Positions 1-9,389 of a stretch of DNA of 64,000 nt are shown piece by piece. A program made the position numbers and the translations under genes. The stretch is taken from the NCBI RefSeq assembly GCF_900112645.1, contig NZ_FOMO01000001.1, forward strand, positions 806,001-870,000, written 5' to 3'. Each line of letters starts with the position of its first letter. The first letter of the stretch is position 1. The notes under the pieces are model-generated. The model saw only the letters and a program-made list of their open reading frames with translations, was not told the origin of the DNA and did no database searches. This DNA comes from Phytopseudomonas straminea (lineage in GTDB: Bacteria > Pseudomonadota > Gammaproteobacteria > Pseudomonadales > Pseudomonadaceae).

Positions 1-460
<460 letters not shown>

Positions 461-518
461 TCAACCCCGTGGGGAACTCGGGGTCTATTGCACTCACTCT
501 TCAAGCAGGAGCAAGACG

Positions 519-1496
519 ATGGCCAAACGCATCCAGTTCAGCCGCCACGGTGGCCCCGAGGTACTCGAATACGTCGACTACCAACCCGCCGCTCCCGGCC
601 CGCACGAGGTGCGTGTGCACAACCAGGCCATCGGCCTCAACTTCATCGACACCTACTTCCGCAGCGGCCTGTACGCGCCGCCTTCGCTGCCCTCCAGCCT
701 GGGCACCGAAGGCGCCGGCTTCGTCGACGCCATTGGCTCCGAGGTCAAGGGCCTGCAGGTCGGTGACCGCGTGGCCTACGCCACCGGCCCGCTGGGCGGC
801 TACAGCGAGCTGCACGTGCTGCCGGCGGAAAAACTGGTCAAGCTGCCCGACGCCATCAGTTTCGAGCAGGCCGCCGCGGTGATGCTCAAGGGCCTGACCG
901 TGCAGTACCTACTGCGCCAGACCGCCGACCTGAAGAGCGGCGACATTATCCTGTTCCATGCCGCCGCCGGTGGTGTCGGCTCCTTCGCCTGCCAGTGGGC
1001 CAAGGCCCTGGGCGTCAAGCTGATCGGCACCGTCAGCTCGGCAAAAAAGGCCGAGTACGCCAAGCAGAAAGGCGCCTGGGCGACCATCGACTACAGCCAC
1101 GAGAACGTCGCCCAGCGCGTGCTGGAACTGACCGACGGCAAGAAATGCCCGGTGGTCTACGACGGCGTCGGAAAGGACACCTGGGAAACCTCGCTGGACT
1201 GCGTGGCACCGCGCGGCCTTATGGTCAGCTTCGGCAACGCCTCGGGCGCGGTCACCGGCGTCAACCTCGGCGTCCTGTCCCAAAAGGGCTCGCTGTACGT
1301 CACCCGCCCGACCCTGGCGGGCTACGCCAACACCCCGGAAAACCTGCAGAAAATGGCCGACGAGCTGTTCGGCATGATCGCCAAGGGCAAACTCGACGTG
1401 GAAATCACCGGTCGCTACCCACTCAGCGAAGCTGCCACCGCCCAGACCCTGCTCAGTGACCGCAAGACCACGGGGTCGACGATTCTGGTGCCGTAA
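519..1496 (+). CDS. qor: NADPH:quinone reductase, zinc-independent MDR family
   Basis: The 325-residue protein belongs to the quinone oxidoreductase branch of the medium-chain dehydrogenase/reductase superfamily. The family reduces quinones with NADPH in the cytoplasm. The N-terminal GroES-like domain spans about residues 1-125. The Rossmann domain carries the nucleotide-binding motif AAAGGVGSFACQWAKALG near residue 150. The cysteine ligands of zinc alcohol dehydrogenases are absent, as expected for Qor. The ATG at 519 follows an AGGAG-type ribosome site. Length and start agree with the family. It is divergent from hemF and convergent with tsaC, with repeats between. Confidence 0.93.
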   Translation: MAKRIQFSRHGGPEVLEYVDYQPAAPGPHEVRVHNQAIGLNFIDTYFRSGLYAPPSLPSSLGTEGAGFVDAIGSEVKGLQVGDRVAYATGPLGGYSELHVLPAEKLVKLPDAISFEQAAAVMLKGLTVQYLLRQTADLKSGDIILFHAAAGGVGSFACQWAKALGVKLIGTVSSAKKAEYAKQKGAWATIDYSHENVAQRVLELTDGKKCPVVYDGVGKDTWETSLDCVAPRGLMVSFGNASGAVTGVNLGVLSQKGSLYVTRPTLAGYANTPENLQKMADELFGMIAKGKLDVEITGRYPLSEAATAQTLLSDRKTTGSTILVP

Positions 1497-1500
1497 GGAT

Positions 1501-1625
1501 AGTGCCCACGCTCTGCGTGGGCACTCAGCCTGTGGCGCTCCGCGCCACGATTGACGGCTGCACAGCGCAATCAAAGGACGCAGAGCGTCTTGCCAGTGCG
1601 TTGCTACGCTGAGCGTGGGAACGAT
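1501..1625. repeat. Palindrome-rich intergenic repeat after qor
   Basis: A perfect 11-bp inverted repeat (arms 1501-1511 and 1515-1525, loop TCT) lies 4 nt after the qor stop. It is followed by a second hairpin (GTGGCGC 1532-1538 with GCGCCAC 1542-1548) and a GAGCGTGGGAACGAT end. This resembles pseudomonad intergenic palindromic repeats. The first hairpin could also end qor transcription, although it has no T-run. Confidence 0.6.
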
Positions 1626-1640
1626 AAAAAACGGAATACT

Positions 1641-1724
1641 TGTGGGAGGGGCTTCAGCCCCGAGCTCTTTATTTGCCTTGATAAAGCTCCGGGCTGAAGC
1701 GGAGCGCCGCCCGGCCCCTCCTAC
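1641..1724. repeat. REP/REPIN-like element, copy 1
   Basis: The element runs from TGTGGGAGGGGCTTCAGCC to GGCCCCTCCTAC. Its two ends are inverted REP half-sites, with GGGGCTTCAGCC facing GGGCTGAAGC around an AT-rich centre, so it has REP-doublet (REPIN) architecture. A second copy lies at 14488-14568. Such elements are mobilised in trans by RAYT transposases; none is encoded in this window. Confidence 0.75.
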
Positions 1725-1752
1725 GAGATCGCTGGATGTCCGCTTCTGCGTA

Positions 1753-2310
1753 TCAAGCCGGTCGGCGCACGTCGCCGGTCACCAGATCACGTATCACGCT
1801 CGGATGACGCCGCCCGCCCAGTGCGCCACCCAGCACCGCATCCAGCTGCCGAGGAAAATACTGCTCGACCCGCAACCGTGAGCGCGCCGCCGGGCGGCCG
1901 GCGGGATTGGCCGAGGTCGACACCAACGGCCCCGTCAACGCACAAAGCTCACGCACCCGCGGATGATCACTGACCCGCAGCGCCACGCTGTCGTGCTCGC
2001 CGGTAATCCAGGGCGGTAGAAGATCCTGATGCGGCACCAGCCAGGTATTGGGCCCGGGCCAGGTGCTGGCCAGACGGTCCTGCCAGCGTTCGGGCAGGTC
2101 TTCGAGCAGGAAGTCGAACTGACGGATGGTGTCAGCGACCAGGATCAGGCCCTTGTGAACGGGCCGCTCCTTGAGAGCCAGCAAACGATCCACGGCCATC
2201 TCGTCCCATGGGTCGCATCCCAGCCCCCAAACCGCCTCGGTCGGGTAGGCGATCACGCCACCGGCGCGGACCACCCGCGCTGCCTGCTGAACCTGCCAAC
2301 TGGTGACCAT
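1753..2310 (-). CDS. tsaC: L-threonylcarbamoyladenylate synthase (YrdC/Sua5 family)
   Basis: The enzyme makes threonylcarbamoyl-AMP from threonine, bicarbonate and ATP for the t6A37 modification of ANN-decoding tRNAs. The protein has 185 residues. Visible motifs are [12 protein letters not shown] near the N-terminus and [11 protein letters not shown] near residue 140, both typical of the YrdC fold. An in-frame upstream start at 2334 exists, but the ATG at 2310 has a GGAGG ribosome site at correct spacing and gives the usual short TsaC length. It lies 36 nt downstream of dprA on the same strand and is probably co-transcribed. Older names are rimN and yrdC. Confidence 0.92.
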   Translation of the reverse strand: MVTSWQVQQAARVVRAGGVIAYPTEAVWGLGCDPWDEMAVDRLLALKERPVHKGLILVADTIRQFDFLLEDLPERWQDRLASTWPGPNTWLVPHQDLLPPWITGEHDSVALRVSDHPRVRELCALTGPLVSTSANPAGRPAARSRLRVEQYFPRQLDAVLGGALGGRRHPSVIRDLVTGDVRRPA

Positions 2311-2346
2311 TCGCTGCCTCCGCCGAAGAACCATCGGCGCAGTGTA

Positions 2347-3447
2347 TTACGGCTTGCGCCCTACCCATAGCCCGGCCTCGCAGGCGACTAGGCCGTCCAG
2401 CTCCAGCTCGGTCAGCGCCGCCAGCACCTCGGGTAGTGCCCAGCCGGCGGCGTGGGCCAGGGCTTCGCTGCTGTGGGGCGCGGCGTACAACAAGTCCAAC
2501 AAAGGATGCACAGTAGCCGACGGCGTAGCGCCAGCCTGCTCGGCAGCCGATGTCTGCTGCCAACCGCGCAGCGCTTCGAGAATATGCTCGATGCTTTCCA
2601 CCAGGGTGGCGCCTTCGCGGATCATCTGATGGCAGCCCTTGGCTCCCGGGTGATGGATGGAGCCGGGAATCGCGTACACCTCGCGGCCCTGCTCGGCAGC
2701 CAGGCGCGCGGTGATCAGCGAACCACTGGACGGGCTGGCTTCGACCACCAGCACGCCTAACGACAAACCCGAAATGATTCGATTACGCCGGGGAAAGTTT
2801 GCGGCCTGGGGCGGGCTATCCAGCGGCAGCTCGGAGACCAGCGCCCCGCCGCGCTCGATGATGTCCTGGGCCAGACGCTTGTGCCGTGCCGGGTACAGGC
2901 ACTGCAACCCAGTACCGAGTACCGCCACGGTGTGCCCATCGGCATCCAGCGCGCCTTGATGGGCGGCCCCGTCGATACCGAGGGCCAACCCGCTGGTAAT
3001 CACGAAGCCACCACGCGCCAGGCTGCGGGCAAAGCTGTGGGCGGTGTCCAACCCCGGTCTGGAGGCCCGGCGACTGCCGACCATGGCCAATTGCGGCTGC
3101 TCCAGAAGCATCGGGTCACCGGCCACAAACAGCAGCGGCGGCGCGTCGGGAATCTCGGCCAGCAAGGCGGGATAACGCGGCTCGTCCCACATCACCAGGT
3201 GCTGGCCGGGCACCTGCAACCAGTCCAGCGCCAGGCGTGCACGCTCACGGATTTCGGGGCTACGCCGCGCGTCGCTGCAGGCCAGCGGCAAGCCGAGCGA
3301 GCGCCAGGCGCTGGCCGGCGCGCTGAGGGCGGCCGAAGCGCTATCGAAAGCGCTGAGCAATTTACGGAAGCGTTTAGGCCCCAACTCCGGCAAGCAATGC
3401 AGGCGCAGACGGGCTTCGAGTTCGGCGGGGGAATGGGATATCGACAT
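2347..3447 (-). CDS. dprA: DNA processing protein DprA/Smf
   Basis: DprA binds incoming single-stranded DNA and loads RecA during natural transformation. The 366-residue protein has an N-terminal helix-hairpin/SAM-like region (about 1-75) and a Rossmann-like core with GSRRASRPG, GLALGIDGAAHQGAL and NFPRRNRIISGLS. A C-terminal winged-helix region ends near ELDGLVACEAGLWVG. Length and motifs are those of full-length proteobacterial DprA. It sits between the LysM gene and tsaC on the minus strand, the standard pseudomonad order. The presence of dprA alone does not show natural competence. Confidence 0.93.
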   Translation of the reverse strand: MSISHSPAELEARLRLHCLPELGPKRFRKLLSAFDSASAALSAPASAWRSLGLPLACSDARRSPEIRERARLALDWLQVPGQHLVMWDEPRYPALLAEIPDAPPLLFVAGDPMLLEQPQLAMVGSRRASRPGLDTAHSFARSLARGGFVITSGLALGIDGAAHQGALDADGHTVAVLGTGLQCLYPARHKRLAQDIIERGGALVSELPLDSPPQAANFPRRNRIISGLSLGVLVVEASPSSGSLITARLAAEQGREVYAIPGSIHHPGAKGCHQMIREGATLVESIEHILEALRGWQQTSAAEQAGATPSATVHPLLDLLYAAPHSSEALAHAAGWALPEVLAALTELELDGLVACEAGLWVGRKP

Positions 3448-3485
3448 GGCGGATCATCCTTGATCGTGAGCCTTATCGAATAGCA

Positions 3486-3509
3486 CAAGCCCCGCATGGG
3501 CGGAGCTTG
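3486..3509 (-). terminator. Hairpin after the LysM gene (possible weak terminator)
   Basis: Arms CAAGCCCCGC (3486-3495) and GCGGAGCTTG (3500-3509) pair with one mismatch around a 4-nt loop, just downstream of the LysM stop codon on the minus strand. No U-run follows, so it may be a processing site or weak attenuator before dprA. Confidence 0.35.
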
Positions 3510-3515
3510 CAGGTG

Positions 3516-4556
3516 TTACGGATTGCGTACCTTGTCCATCACCGCCAACTGCCGGGAGGCGTTGAGGATCATGCCGTAGCTGAGTTTCTCATAGGTGCGG
3601 AAGACCATCAGCAGGCCAGCGCGCTCGTCAGGAATCTTCACCGACTCGCCGGTAACCCGGTCGCGTACGGTTTCGCCGGTCTTGTAGACGGCCAGCACAT
3701 TGCCGACCTCGAGACCGTCGCGGGCGCCCTTGCTCAGGGTGACCACGTCGAACTGGCCGATCTGGCTCACACCACGCGGCACGTCGAGGATCAGGCCCTT
3801 GATCTCGCTCTTCGGCTCGCTGGGCATGAAGGTCGAATTGATCGCGCGCTCCTCGGTGGGGAACAGGCGGTCACCGTTGCGCACTTCCTGGGTGGTGCGG
3901 GTCAGGTTGAGGGTGCCGATCTTGTCTTCTTCGGCAACGATTTCGCCACCGCCGATGTCATCGGCGTTGATGCCGAGAAATTCCTTGGTCTCAGGGTCGG
4001 TGTAGGTCTTGCCCTGGCGGAAGATGCCGTACACCGGCGCGGTCGGGTCGAAGCTACCGCGGGCGTAAACGCGGTCGCCCGCGCCACTGACCACCCGCTC
4101 GGCGTTGCCAGCAACGATATAAGGCGCACTCTGGAACTGCTCCGGCGAGTCGACGATGCGATTCTTGAGCAGGAAGCTGTTGATCGCCTCCAACGGAATG
4201 GTCGGAATGGCTTCAGCCATAGGCGTGCTGCGTACCTTCGGCGACAGCTTGATGGTGCCGCGCGAATCACCGCGACCCAGCACCAGGCGCGGCTTGCCGT
4301 CGATATAGACGAGGCTGAGCACATCACCGGGATAAATCAGATGAGGGTTCTGCACCTGGGGATTGGCGTGCCAGATTTCCGGCCACTTCCAGGGCTGGCT
4401 GAGGAACTTGCCCGAGATATCCCAGAGGGTGTCGCCCTTCACGACCGTGTAGCGGTCGGGATGACCTTCCTTGAGCTGCACATCGGCCAGGGCGAGCCCG
4501 GTCTGCGCCAGGCTGCTCGCGCCAACCAGCAGCAGGGCGAGTAGTGATTTCCTCAT
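3516..4556 (-). CDS. Secreted LysM-domain protein
   Basis: The 346-residue protein has a clear signal peptide (MRKSLLALLLVGASSLAQTG, cleavage near residues 23-25). A LysM domain follows at about 32-83, with YTVVKGDTLWDISGKFL and the Trp-Pro-containing continuation typical of this family. LysM binds peptidoglycan glycan chains, so the protein probably acts in the periplasm or at the cell wall. The remaining 260 residues are a conserved pseudomonad region with no catalytic motif that I recognise. It corresponds in position to the LysM gene beside def in P. aeruginosa and is divergent from def. Confidence 0.88.
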   Translation of the reverse strand: MRKSLLALLLVGASSLAQTGLALADVQLKEGHPDRYTVVKGDTLWDISGKFLSQPWKWPEIWHANPQVQNPHLIYPGDVLSLVYIDGKPRLVLGRGDSRGTIKLSPKVRSTPMAEAIPTIPLEAINSFLLKNRIVDSPEQFQSAPYIVAGNAERVVSGAGDRVYARGSFDPTAPVYGIFRQGKTYTDPETKEFLGINADDIGGGEIVAEEDKIGTLNLTRTTQEVRNGDRLFPTEERAINSTFMPSEPKSEIKGLILDVPRGVSQIGQFDVVTLSKGARDGLEVGNVLAVYKTGETVRDRVTGESVKIPDERAGLLMVFRTYEKLSYGMILNASRQLAVMDKVRNP

Positions 4557-4709
4557 GCGGTGAATCCCTTTATGATGTGCCTTCGCGTGAAGCGCCCTAG
4601 CGCTGCGACAGAGCCCAGTAAATCCGCGGCTTGACGCCGTTTTTTGAATGCTTGCGTCATCTTAGCAGCGGATTTTGAATTTATTCCACAAGTGCATCAC
4701 AAACGCATT

Positions 4710-5216
4710 ATGGCGATTTTAAACATTCTCGAATTTCCCGATCCGCGCCTGCGCACCATCGCCAAGCCGGTGGACGTGGTCGATGACGCCCTGCGTCAGC
4801 TGATCGACGACATGTTCGAAACCATGTACGACGCCCCCGGGATCGGCCTCGCCGCCACCCAGGTGAATGTGCACAAGCGCGTGGTGGTGATGGATCTGTC
4901 CGAAGACAAGAGCGAGCCGCTGGTCTTCATCAACCCCGAGTTCGAGTCGCTGACCGACGAGATGGACCAGTACCAGGAAGGCTGCCTGTCGGTACCCGGT
5001 TTCTACGAGAACGTAGACCGCCCGCAGAAAGTGAAGATCAACGCCCTGGATCGCGACGGCAAGCCGTTCGAGATGATCGCCGAGGGCCTGCTCGCCGTGT
5101 GCATCCAGCACGAGTGCGACCACCTCAACGGCAAGCTTTTCGTCGACTACCTGTCCACGCTCAAGCGCGACCGCATCAAGAAGAAGCTGGAAAAGCAGCA
5201 CCGCCAGCAGGCCTGA
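4710..5216 (+). CDS. def: Peptide deformylase
   Basis: The enzyme removes the formyl group from N-terminal formylmethionine of nascent proteins, using a ferrous or zinc-type metal centre. The 168-residue protein has all three family motifs: GIGLAATQV (motif 1), EGCLSVPG (motif 2, metal Cys) and HECDHLNG (motif 3, HExxH-type with two metal His and the catalytic Glu/Asp region). The start [14 protein letters not shown] is the conserved deformylase N-terminus, so ATG at 4710 is preferred over the upstream in-frame start at 4644. It is followed by a strong terminator, then fmt, which performs the opposite step in the formylation cycle. Confidence 0.96.
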   Translation: MAILNILEFPDPRLRTIAKPVDVVDDALRQLIDDMFETMYDAPGIGLAATQVNVHKRVVVMDLSEDKSEPLVFINPEFESLTDEMDQYQEGCLSVPGFYENVDRPQKVKINALDRDGKPFEMIAEGLLAVCIQHECDHLNGKLFVDYLSTLKRDRIKKKLEKQHRQQA

Positions 5217-5229
5217 TCGGGCCTCCAAC

Positions 5230-5261
5230 AAAGGCTTGCCGCGGCAAGCCTTTTGTTTTTT
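5230..5261 (+). terminator. Intrinsic terminator between def and fmt
   Basis: A perfect 12+12 palindrome (AAAGGCTTGCCG with CGGCAAGCCTTT, 5230-5253) is followed by TTGTTTTTT. This is a classic rho-independent terminator placed 13 nt after the def stop and 25 nt before fmt. fmt expression therefore needs readthrough or its own promoter. Confidence 0.88.
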
Positions 5262-5286
5262 CAGCACCCAGTCAAAGCGAGACCCC

Positions 5287-6228
5287 ATGACCGAAGCTCT
5301 GCGTATCGTATTCGCCGGCACCCCGGAATTCGCCGCCGCTCACCTCAAGGCGCTGCTCGGCACCGACCACCAGATCGTTGCCGTGTACACCCAGCCGGAT
5401 CGCCCAGCCGGCCGTGGCCAGAAGCTGATGCCCAGCCCGGTCAAACAGCTCGCTGTGGAAAACGCCATTCCTGTACTGCAGCCGCCAAGCCTCAAGGATT
5501 CCGCCGCCCAGGCCGAACTGGCGGCGCTGCAGCCGGACCTCCTGGTGGTGGTCGCCTACGGCCTGATCCTGCCCCAGGCGGTGCTGGATATTCCGCGCCT
5601 CGGCTGCATCAACAGCCATGCCTCGCTGCTGCCGCGCTGGCGCGGGGCGGCGCCGATCCAGCGCGCCGTGCAGGCTGGCGATGCCGAAAGCGGCGTGACC
5701 GTGATGCAGATGGAAGCCGGCCTCGACACCGGGCCGATGCTGCTCAAGGTGCGCACCCCGATCACAGCCGAAGACACTGGTGGCAGCCTGCACGACCGCC
5801 TGGCCGAGCTCGGCCCGCCGGCGGTGATCGAGGCCATCGCGGGTCTCGCCAACGGCACCCTGATGGGCGAAGTGCAGGACGACGCCCAGGCCAACTACGC
5901 TCACAAACTGAACAAGGATGAAGCGCGCATCGACTGGAGCCGCCCAGCCGATGAGCTGGAGCGACTGATCCGCGCCTTCAACCCCTGGCCGATCTGCCAC
6001 AGCACCCTGAACGACGCGCCGCTCAAGGTATTATCCGGGCGAATCGGTGAAGGCCAGGGCCAGCCGGGCGAAATTCTCGCTGCCAGCAAGGACGGCCTGA
6101 CCGTCGCCTGCGGCAGCGGCGCCCTGCTGCTCACCCGCCTGCAATTGCCCGGCGGCAAGGCGCTGAACTTCAGCGATCTGTACAACAGCCGCCGCGAGCA
6201 GTTCGCCGTCGGCACGGTGCTGGCATGA
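5287..6228 (+). CDS. fmt: Methionyl-tRNA formyltransferase
   Basis: Fmt transfers a formyl group from 10-formyltetrahydrofolate to the initiator Met-tRNA. The 313-residue protein has the N-terminal formyltransferase domain with [14 protein letters not shown] and the signature [15 protein letters not shown] near residue 110, which includes the conserved catalytic His and Asn/Asp region. A C-terminal OB-fold follows from about residue 205. ATG at 5287 gives the standard start [16 protein letters not shown]. Its stop overlaps the rsmB start by 4 nt (ATGA), indicating translational coupling. Confidence 0.96.
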   Translation: MTEALRIVFAGTPEFAAAHLKALLGTDHQIVAVYTQPDRPAGRGQKLMPSPVKQLAVENAIPVLQPPSLKDSAAQAELAALQPDLLVVVAYGLILPQAVLDIPRLGCINSHASLLPRWRGAAPIQRAVQAGDAESGVTVMQMEAGLDTGPMLLKVRTPITAEDTGGSLHDRLAELGPPAVIEAIAGLANGTLMGEVQDDAQANYAHKLNKDEARIDWSRPADELERLIRAFNPWPICHSTLNDAPLKVLSGRIGEGQGQPGEILAASKDGLTVACGSGALLLTRLQLPGGKALNFSDLYNSRREQFAVGTVLA

Positions 6229-7541
6229 ACCCCAGGCTGGCAGCGGCCCGCGCCCTGGCCGCGGTGCTCGACGGCAAGGCGTCGCTGGGCACCAGCCTGC
6301 CGCCGCTGCTCGACAAGGTCGAGGCCCGCGACCGCGGCCTCGCCCAGGATCTGGCCTTTGGCGCCGCACGCTGGCAGCCACGCCTCGAACTGATCGCCGG
6401 CAAGCTGCTGCGCAAGGCCTTCAAGGAAGGTGATCGCGACCTCGAGGCCCTGCTGCTGGTCGGCCTCTACCAGCTGTTCTACACACGCATCCCCGCCCAC
6501 GCGGCAATCGGCGAGACGGTCGGCTGCGTCGACAAGCTGAAGAAGACCTCGGCCAAGGGCCTGCTCAACGCCGTGCTGCGCAATGCCCAGCGCGACAGCG
6601 AGAGCCTGCTTGCCGAACTGGATCGCGACCCGGTGCTGCACACCGCCCACCCGCGCTGGCTGCAGAAGCAGCTCAAGGCCTTCTGGCCCGAGCATTGGCA
6701 GGCCATATGCGCCGCCAACAACGCCCACCCGCCATTGATCTTGCGGGTCAACCTCCGCCACGGCAGCCGCGATGACTACCTGGCGCGACTGCGCCAGACT
6801 GGTTTCGAGGCCGAGCCCTGCACCTTCAGCCGCGACGGCATCCGTCTCTTGCAAGCCTGCGACGTCACCCTGCTGCCCGGCTTCGCCGAGGGCCACGTGA
6901 GCGTGCAGGACGAAGCCGCGCAACTGGCCGCCGAGCTGCTGCAACTGGCGCCCGGCCAGCGCGTGCTGGATGCCTGCGCAGCACCCGGTGGCAAGACCTG
7001 CCATTTGCTGGAAGCCGAGCCGGCGCTGAGCGAAGTGGTGGCCGTGGACCTGGAGGCCAAGCGCCTGGCGCGGGTACGCGAGAACCTCGATCGCCTCGGG
7101 CTCGAGGCCACCCTGATCGCCGCCGATGGCCGCAACACCGCCGCCTGGTGGGACGGCAAGCCGTTCCAGCGAATCCTGCTCGATGCGCCCTGCTCGGCCA
7201 CCGGCGTGATCCGTCGCCACCCGGACATCAAGCTGACCCGCAAGGCCGATGACATTCCGGCGCTGGCCACGCTACAGGGCGAGCTGCTCGACGCGCTGTG
7301 GCCGACCCTGGAGGTCGGCGGCATCCTGCTGTACGCCACCTGCTCGACGCTGCCGACGGAAAACACCGAGGTCATCGACGCCTTCCTGGCGCGTACGCCC
7401 GGCGCCCGCGAGCTGGACATCGCCGGCCCGTTCGGCCTCAAGCAGCCCCATGGCCGGCAGCTGCTCGCCAAGCAGGACGGCCATGATGGTTTCTACTATG
7501 CCAAGCTGATCAAGATCGCAGCCGCTGGAGCAACCCGATGA
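6225..7541 (+). CDS. rsmB: 16S rRNA (cytosine-967-C5)-methyltransferase
   Basis: RsmB (Sun/Fmu) methylates C967 of 16S rRNA using S-adenosylmethionine. The 438-residue protein starts with a NusB-like RNA-binding domain (about 1-140). The catalytic domain carries motif [11 protein letters not shown] (about 249-258), [15 protein letters not shown] (about 320-334) with the Pro-Cys motif, and YATCS near 370 holding the catalytic Thr-Cys. It overlaps fmt upstream and trkA downstream by 4 nt each, so fmt-rsmB-trkA form one tightly coupled operon. Confidence 0.95.
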   Translation: MNPRLAAARALAAVLDGKASLGTSLPPLLDKVEARDRGLAQDLAFGAARWQPRLELIAGKLLRKAFKEGDRDLEALLLVGLYQLFYTRIPAHAAIGETVGCVDKLKKTSAKGLLNAVLRNAQRDSESLLAELDRDPVLHTAHPRWLQKQLKAFWPEHWQAICAANNAHPPLILRVNLRHGSRDDYLARLRQTGFEAEPCTFSRDGIRLLQACDVTLLPGFAEGHVSVQDEAAQLAAELLQLAPGQRVLDACAAPGGKTCHLLEAEPALSEVVAVDLEAKRLARVRENLDRLGLEATLIAADGRNTAAWWDGKPFQRILLDAPCSATGVIRRHPDIKLTRKADDIPALATLQGELLDALWPTLEVGGILLYATCSTLPTENTEVIDAFLARTPGARELDIAGPFGLKQPHGRQLLAKQDGHDGFYYAKLIKIAAAGATR

Positions 7542-8911
7542 AGATCATCATTCTCGGCGCCGGCCAGGTCGGCGGCACGCTGGCCGAACACCTGGCCAGC
7601 GAGGCCAACGACATCACCGTGGTGGACACCGACGGCGACCGCCTGCGCGCCCTGAGTGATCGCCTGGATATCCGCACCGTGCAGGGCAAGGGTTCGTTCC
7701 CGACCGTGCTGCGCCAGGCCGGCGCCGACGATGCCGACATGCTGGTGGCGGTGACCAACAGCGACGAAGTCAACATGATCGCCTGCCAGGTCGCCTACAC
7801 CCTGTTCCATACCCCGACGCGCATCGCCCGGGTGCGCGAAGCGGCCTACCTGACCCGCGAAGCACTGTTCGACAACGAAGCCATTCCGGTCGACGTGCTG
7901 ATCAGCCCCGAGCAGGTGGTGACCAATTACATCAAGCGCCTGATCGAATACCCCGGCGCCCTGCAGGTGATCGACTTCGCCGAGGGCAAGGCCCAGCTGG
8001 TCGGCGTCAAGGCGTACTACGGCGGCCCGCTGGTCGGCCAGCAGCTCAAGCAGATCCGCCAGCACATGCCCAAGGTCGACACCCGGGTGGCGGCGATCTT
8101 CCGCCGTGACCGGGCGATCATGCCCCAGGGCGATACGGTGATCGAAGCCGACGACGAGGTGTTCTTCATTGCCGCCAAGGCGGATATCCGCGCGGTGATG
8201 AGCGAGATGCGCCGCGTCGAGAACGAATACAAGCGGGTGGTGATCGCCGGCGGCGGGCATATCGGAGAACGCCTGGCCGAAGCCATCGAGAGCCGCTACC
8301 AGGTGAAGATCATCGAGATGAACCCGGCGCGCTGCCGCTACCTCTCCGAGAACCTGGAAAGCACCATCGTGTTGCAGGGCAGCTCGTCGGACCGCGACCT
8401 GCTGGTGGAAGAGAACATCAAGGACGCCGACATCTTCCTGGCCCTGACCAACGACGACGAAGCCAACATCATGTCGTCGCTGCTGGCCAAGCGCCTGGGC
8501 GCGCGCAAGGTGATGACACTGATCAACAACCCGGCCTACGTTGACCTGATCCAGGGCGGCGAGATCGACATCGCCATCAGCCCGCAGCTGGCCACCATCG
8601 GTAGCCTGCTGACCCACGTGCGCCGCGGCGATATCGAGAGCGTGCACTCGCTGCGCCGCGGCGCCGCCGAAGCCATCGAGGCCATCGCCCACGGCGACGC
8701 GCGCTCGAGCAAGGTGGTCGACAAGGCGATCAAGGACATCTCGCTGCCGCCGGGCACTACCATCGGCGCGATCATCCGCGACGAAGAAGTGCTGATCGCC
8801 CACGACGTGACGGTGATCGAGTCCGGCGACCACGTGATCCTGTTCGTGATGGACAAGAAGCACATCCGCGATGTGGAGCGGCTGTTCCAGGTCGGCCTGA
8901 CATTCTTCTAA
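7538..8911 (+). CDS. trkA: Trk potassium uptake system peripheral NAD-binding subunit
   Basis: TrkA is the cytoplasmic regulatory subunit that gates Trk potassium channels in response to nucleotides. The 457-residue protein shows two RCK repeats. Each opens with a Rossmann glycine motif, [17 protein letters not shown] at residue 3 and [18 protein letters not shown] near 234, and each is followed by a TrkA_C segment. No membrane segments are visible, as expected. The membrane partner TrkH/TrkG is not in the window. The start overlaps rsmB by 4 nt. Confidence 0.95.
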   Translation: MKIIILGAGQVGGTLAEHLASEANDITVVDTDGDRLRALSDRLDIRTVQGKGSFPTVLRQAGADDADMLVAVTNSDEVNMIACQVAYTLFHTPTRIARVREAAYLTREALFDNEAIPVDVLISPEQVVTNYIKRLIEYPGALQVIDFAEGKAQLVGVKAYYGGPLVGQQLKQIRQHMPKVDTRVAAIFRRDRAIMPQGDTVIEADDEVFFIAAKADIRAVMSEMRRVENEYKRVVIAGGGHIGERLAEAIESRYQVKIIEMNPARCRYLSENLESTIVLQGSSSDRDLLVEENIKDADIFLALTNDDEANIMSSLLAKRLGARKVMTLINNPAYVDLIQGGEIDIAISPQLATIGSLLTHVRRGDIESVHSLRRGAAEAIEAIAHGDARSSKVVDKAIKDISLPPGTTIGAIIRDEEVLIAHDVTVIESGDHVILFVMDKKHIRDVERLFQVGLTFF

Positions 8912-8922
8912 GGGAGCCTTTC

Positions 8923-9243
8923 ATGAGCACTGATGCACTGGAAAAGATGCTCGCCAAGGGTGTGGATAACTCACTGCTGCGCTTCGGCCTGGGCAAGGGT
9001 TACCTGGATGCCGGCGATGCCAGCAAGGCTGCGGAACACCTGCAACGCTGCGTCGAACACGACCCGCAGTATTCGGCGGCGTGGAAGCTGCTCGGCAAGG
9101 CTCAGCAGTCTGCCGGCAACCTCGACAGCGCGCGCAGTGCATGGCAGCAGGGTATTGAAGCCGCCCAGGCCAAGGGCGACAAGCAGGCGGAAAAGGAAAT
9201 GACCGTCTTCCTGCGCAAGCTGGACAAGAACACCAGCGTCTGA
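8923..9243 (+). CDS. Small tetratricopeptide-repeat protein
   Basis: The 106-residue protein contains about two TPR-like helix-turn-helix units, visible as LLRFGLGKGYLDAGDASKAAEHLQ and AAWKLLGKAQQSAGNLDSAR patterns with conserved Gly/Ala/Leu spacing. TPRs mediate protein-protein contacts; the partner is unknown. No signal peptide is seen, so it is probably cytoplasmic. It begins 11 nt after trkA behind a GGGAG ribosome site and is likely the last gene of the fmt-rsmB-trkA operon. A perfect DnaA-box 9-mer lies inside it at 8961-8969. Confidence 0.82.
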   Translation: MSTDALEKMLAKGVDNSLLRFGLGKGYLDAGDASKAAEHLQRCVEHDPQYSAAWKLLGKAQQSAGNLDSARSAWQQGIEAAQAKGDKQAEKEMTVFLRKLDKNTSV

Positions 9244-9389
9244 GCGGCGGTTCAGCACCAGCAAATTATCCTGAACGGCCGCGGCGAAATTTATCTCGTC
9301 GCCGATCTTAAGCCGTTCGTCGGCAAGCCGATAGCCCTAGGAAGCTCCAATAAAACCAACAATAAAACCGCTCTCCGGGGACGACCGCC

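Noticed and set aside
1615..1881. Small plus-strand open frame over the first REP element and tsaC end
   Set aside because: It is made of repeat sequence and antisense tsaC and has no coding character.
7496..8863. 455-codon minus-strand open frame opposite trkA
   Set aside because: Antisense shadow; trkA motifs are intact on the plus strand.
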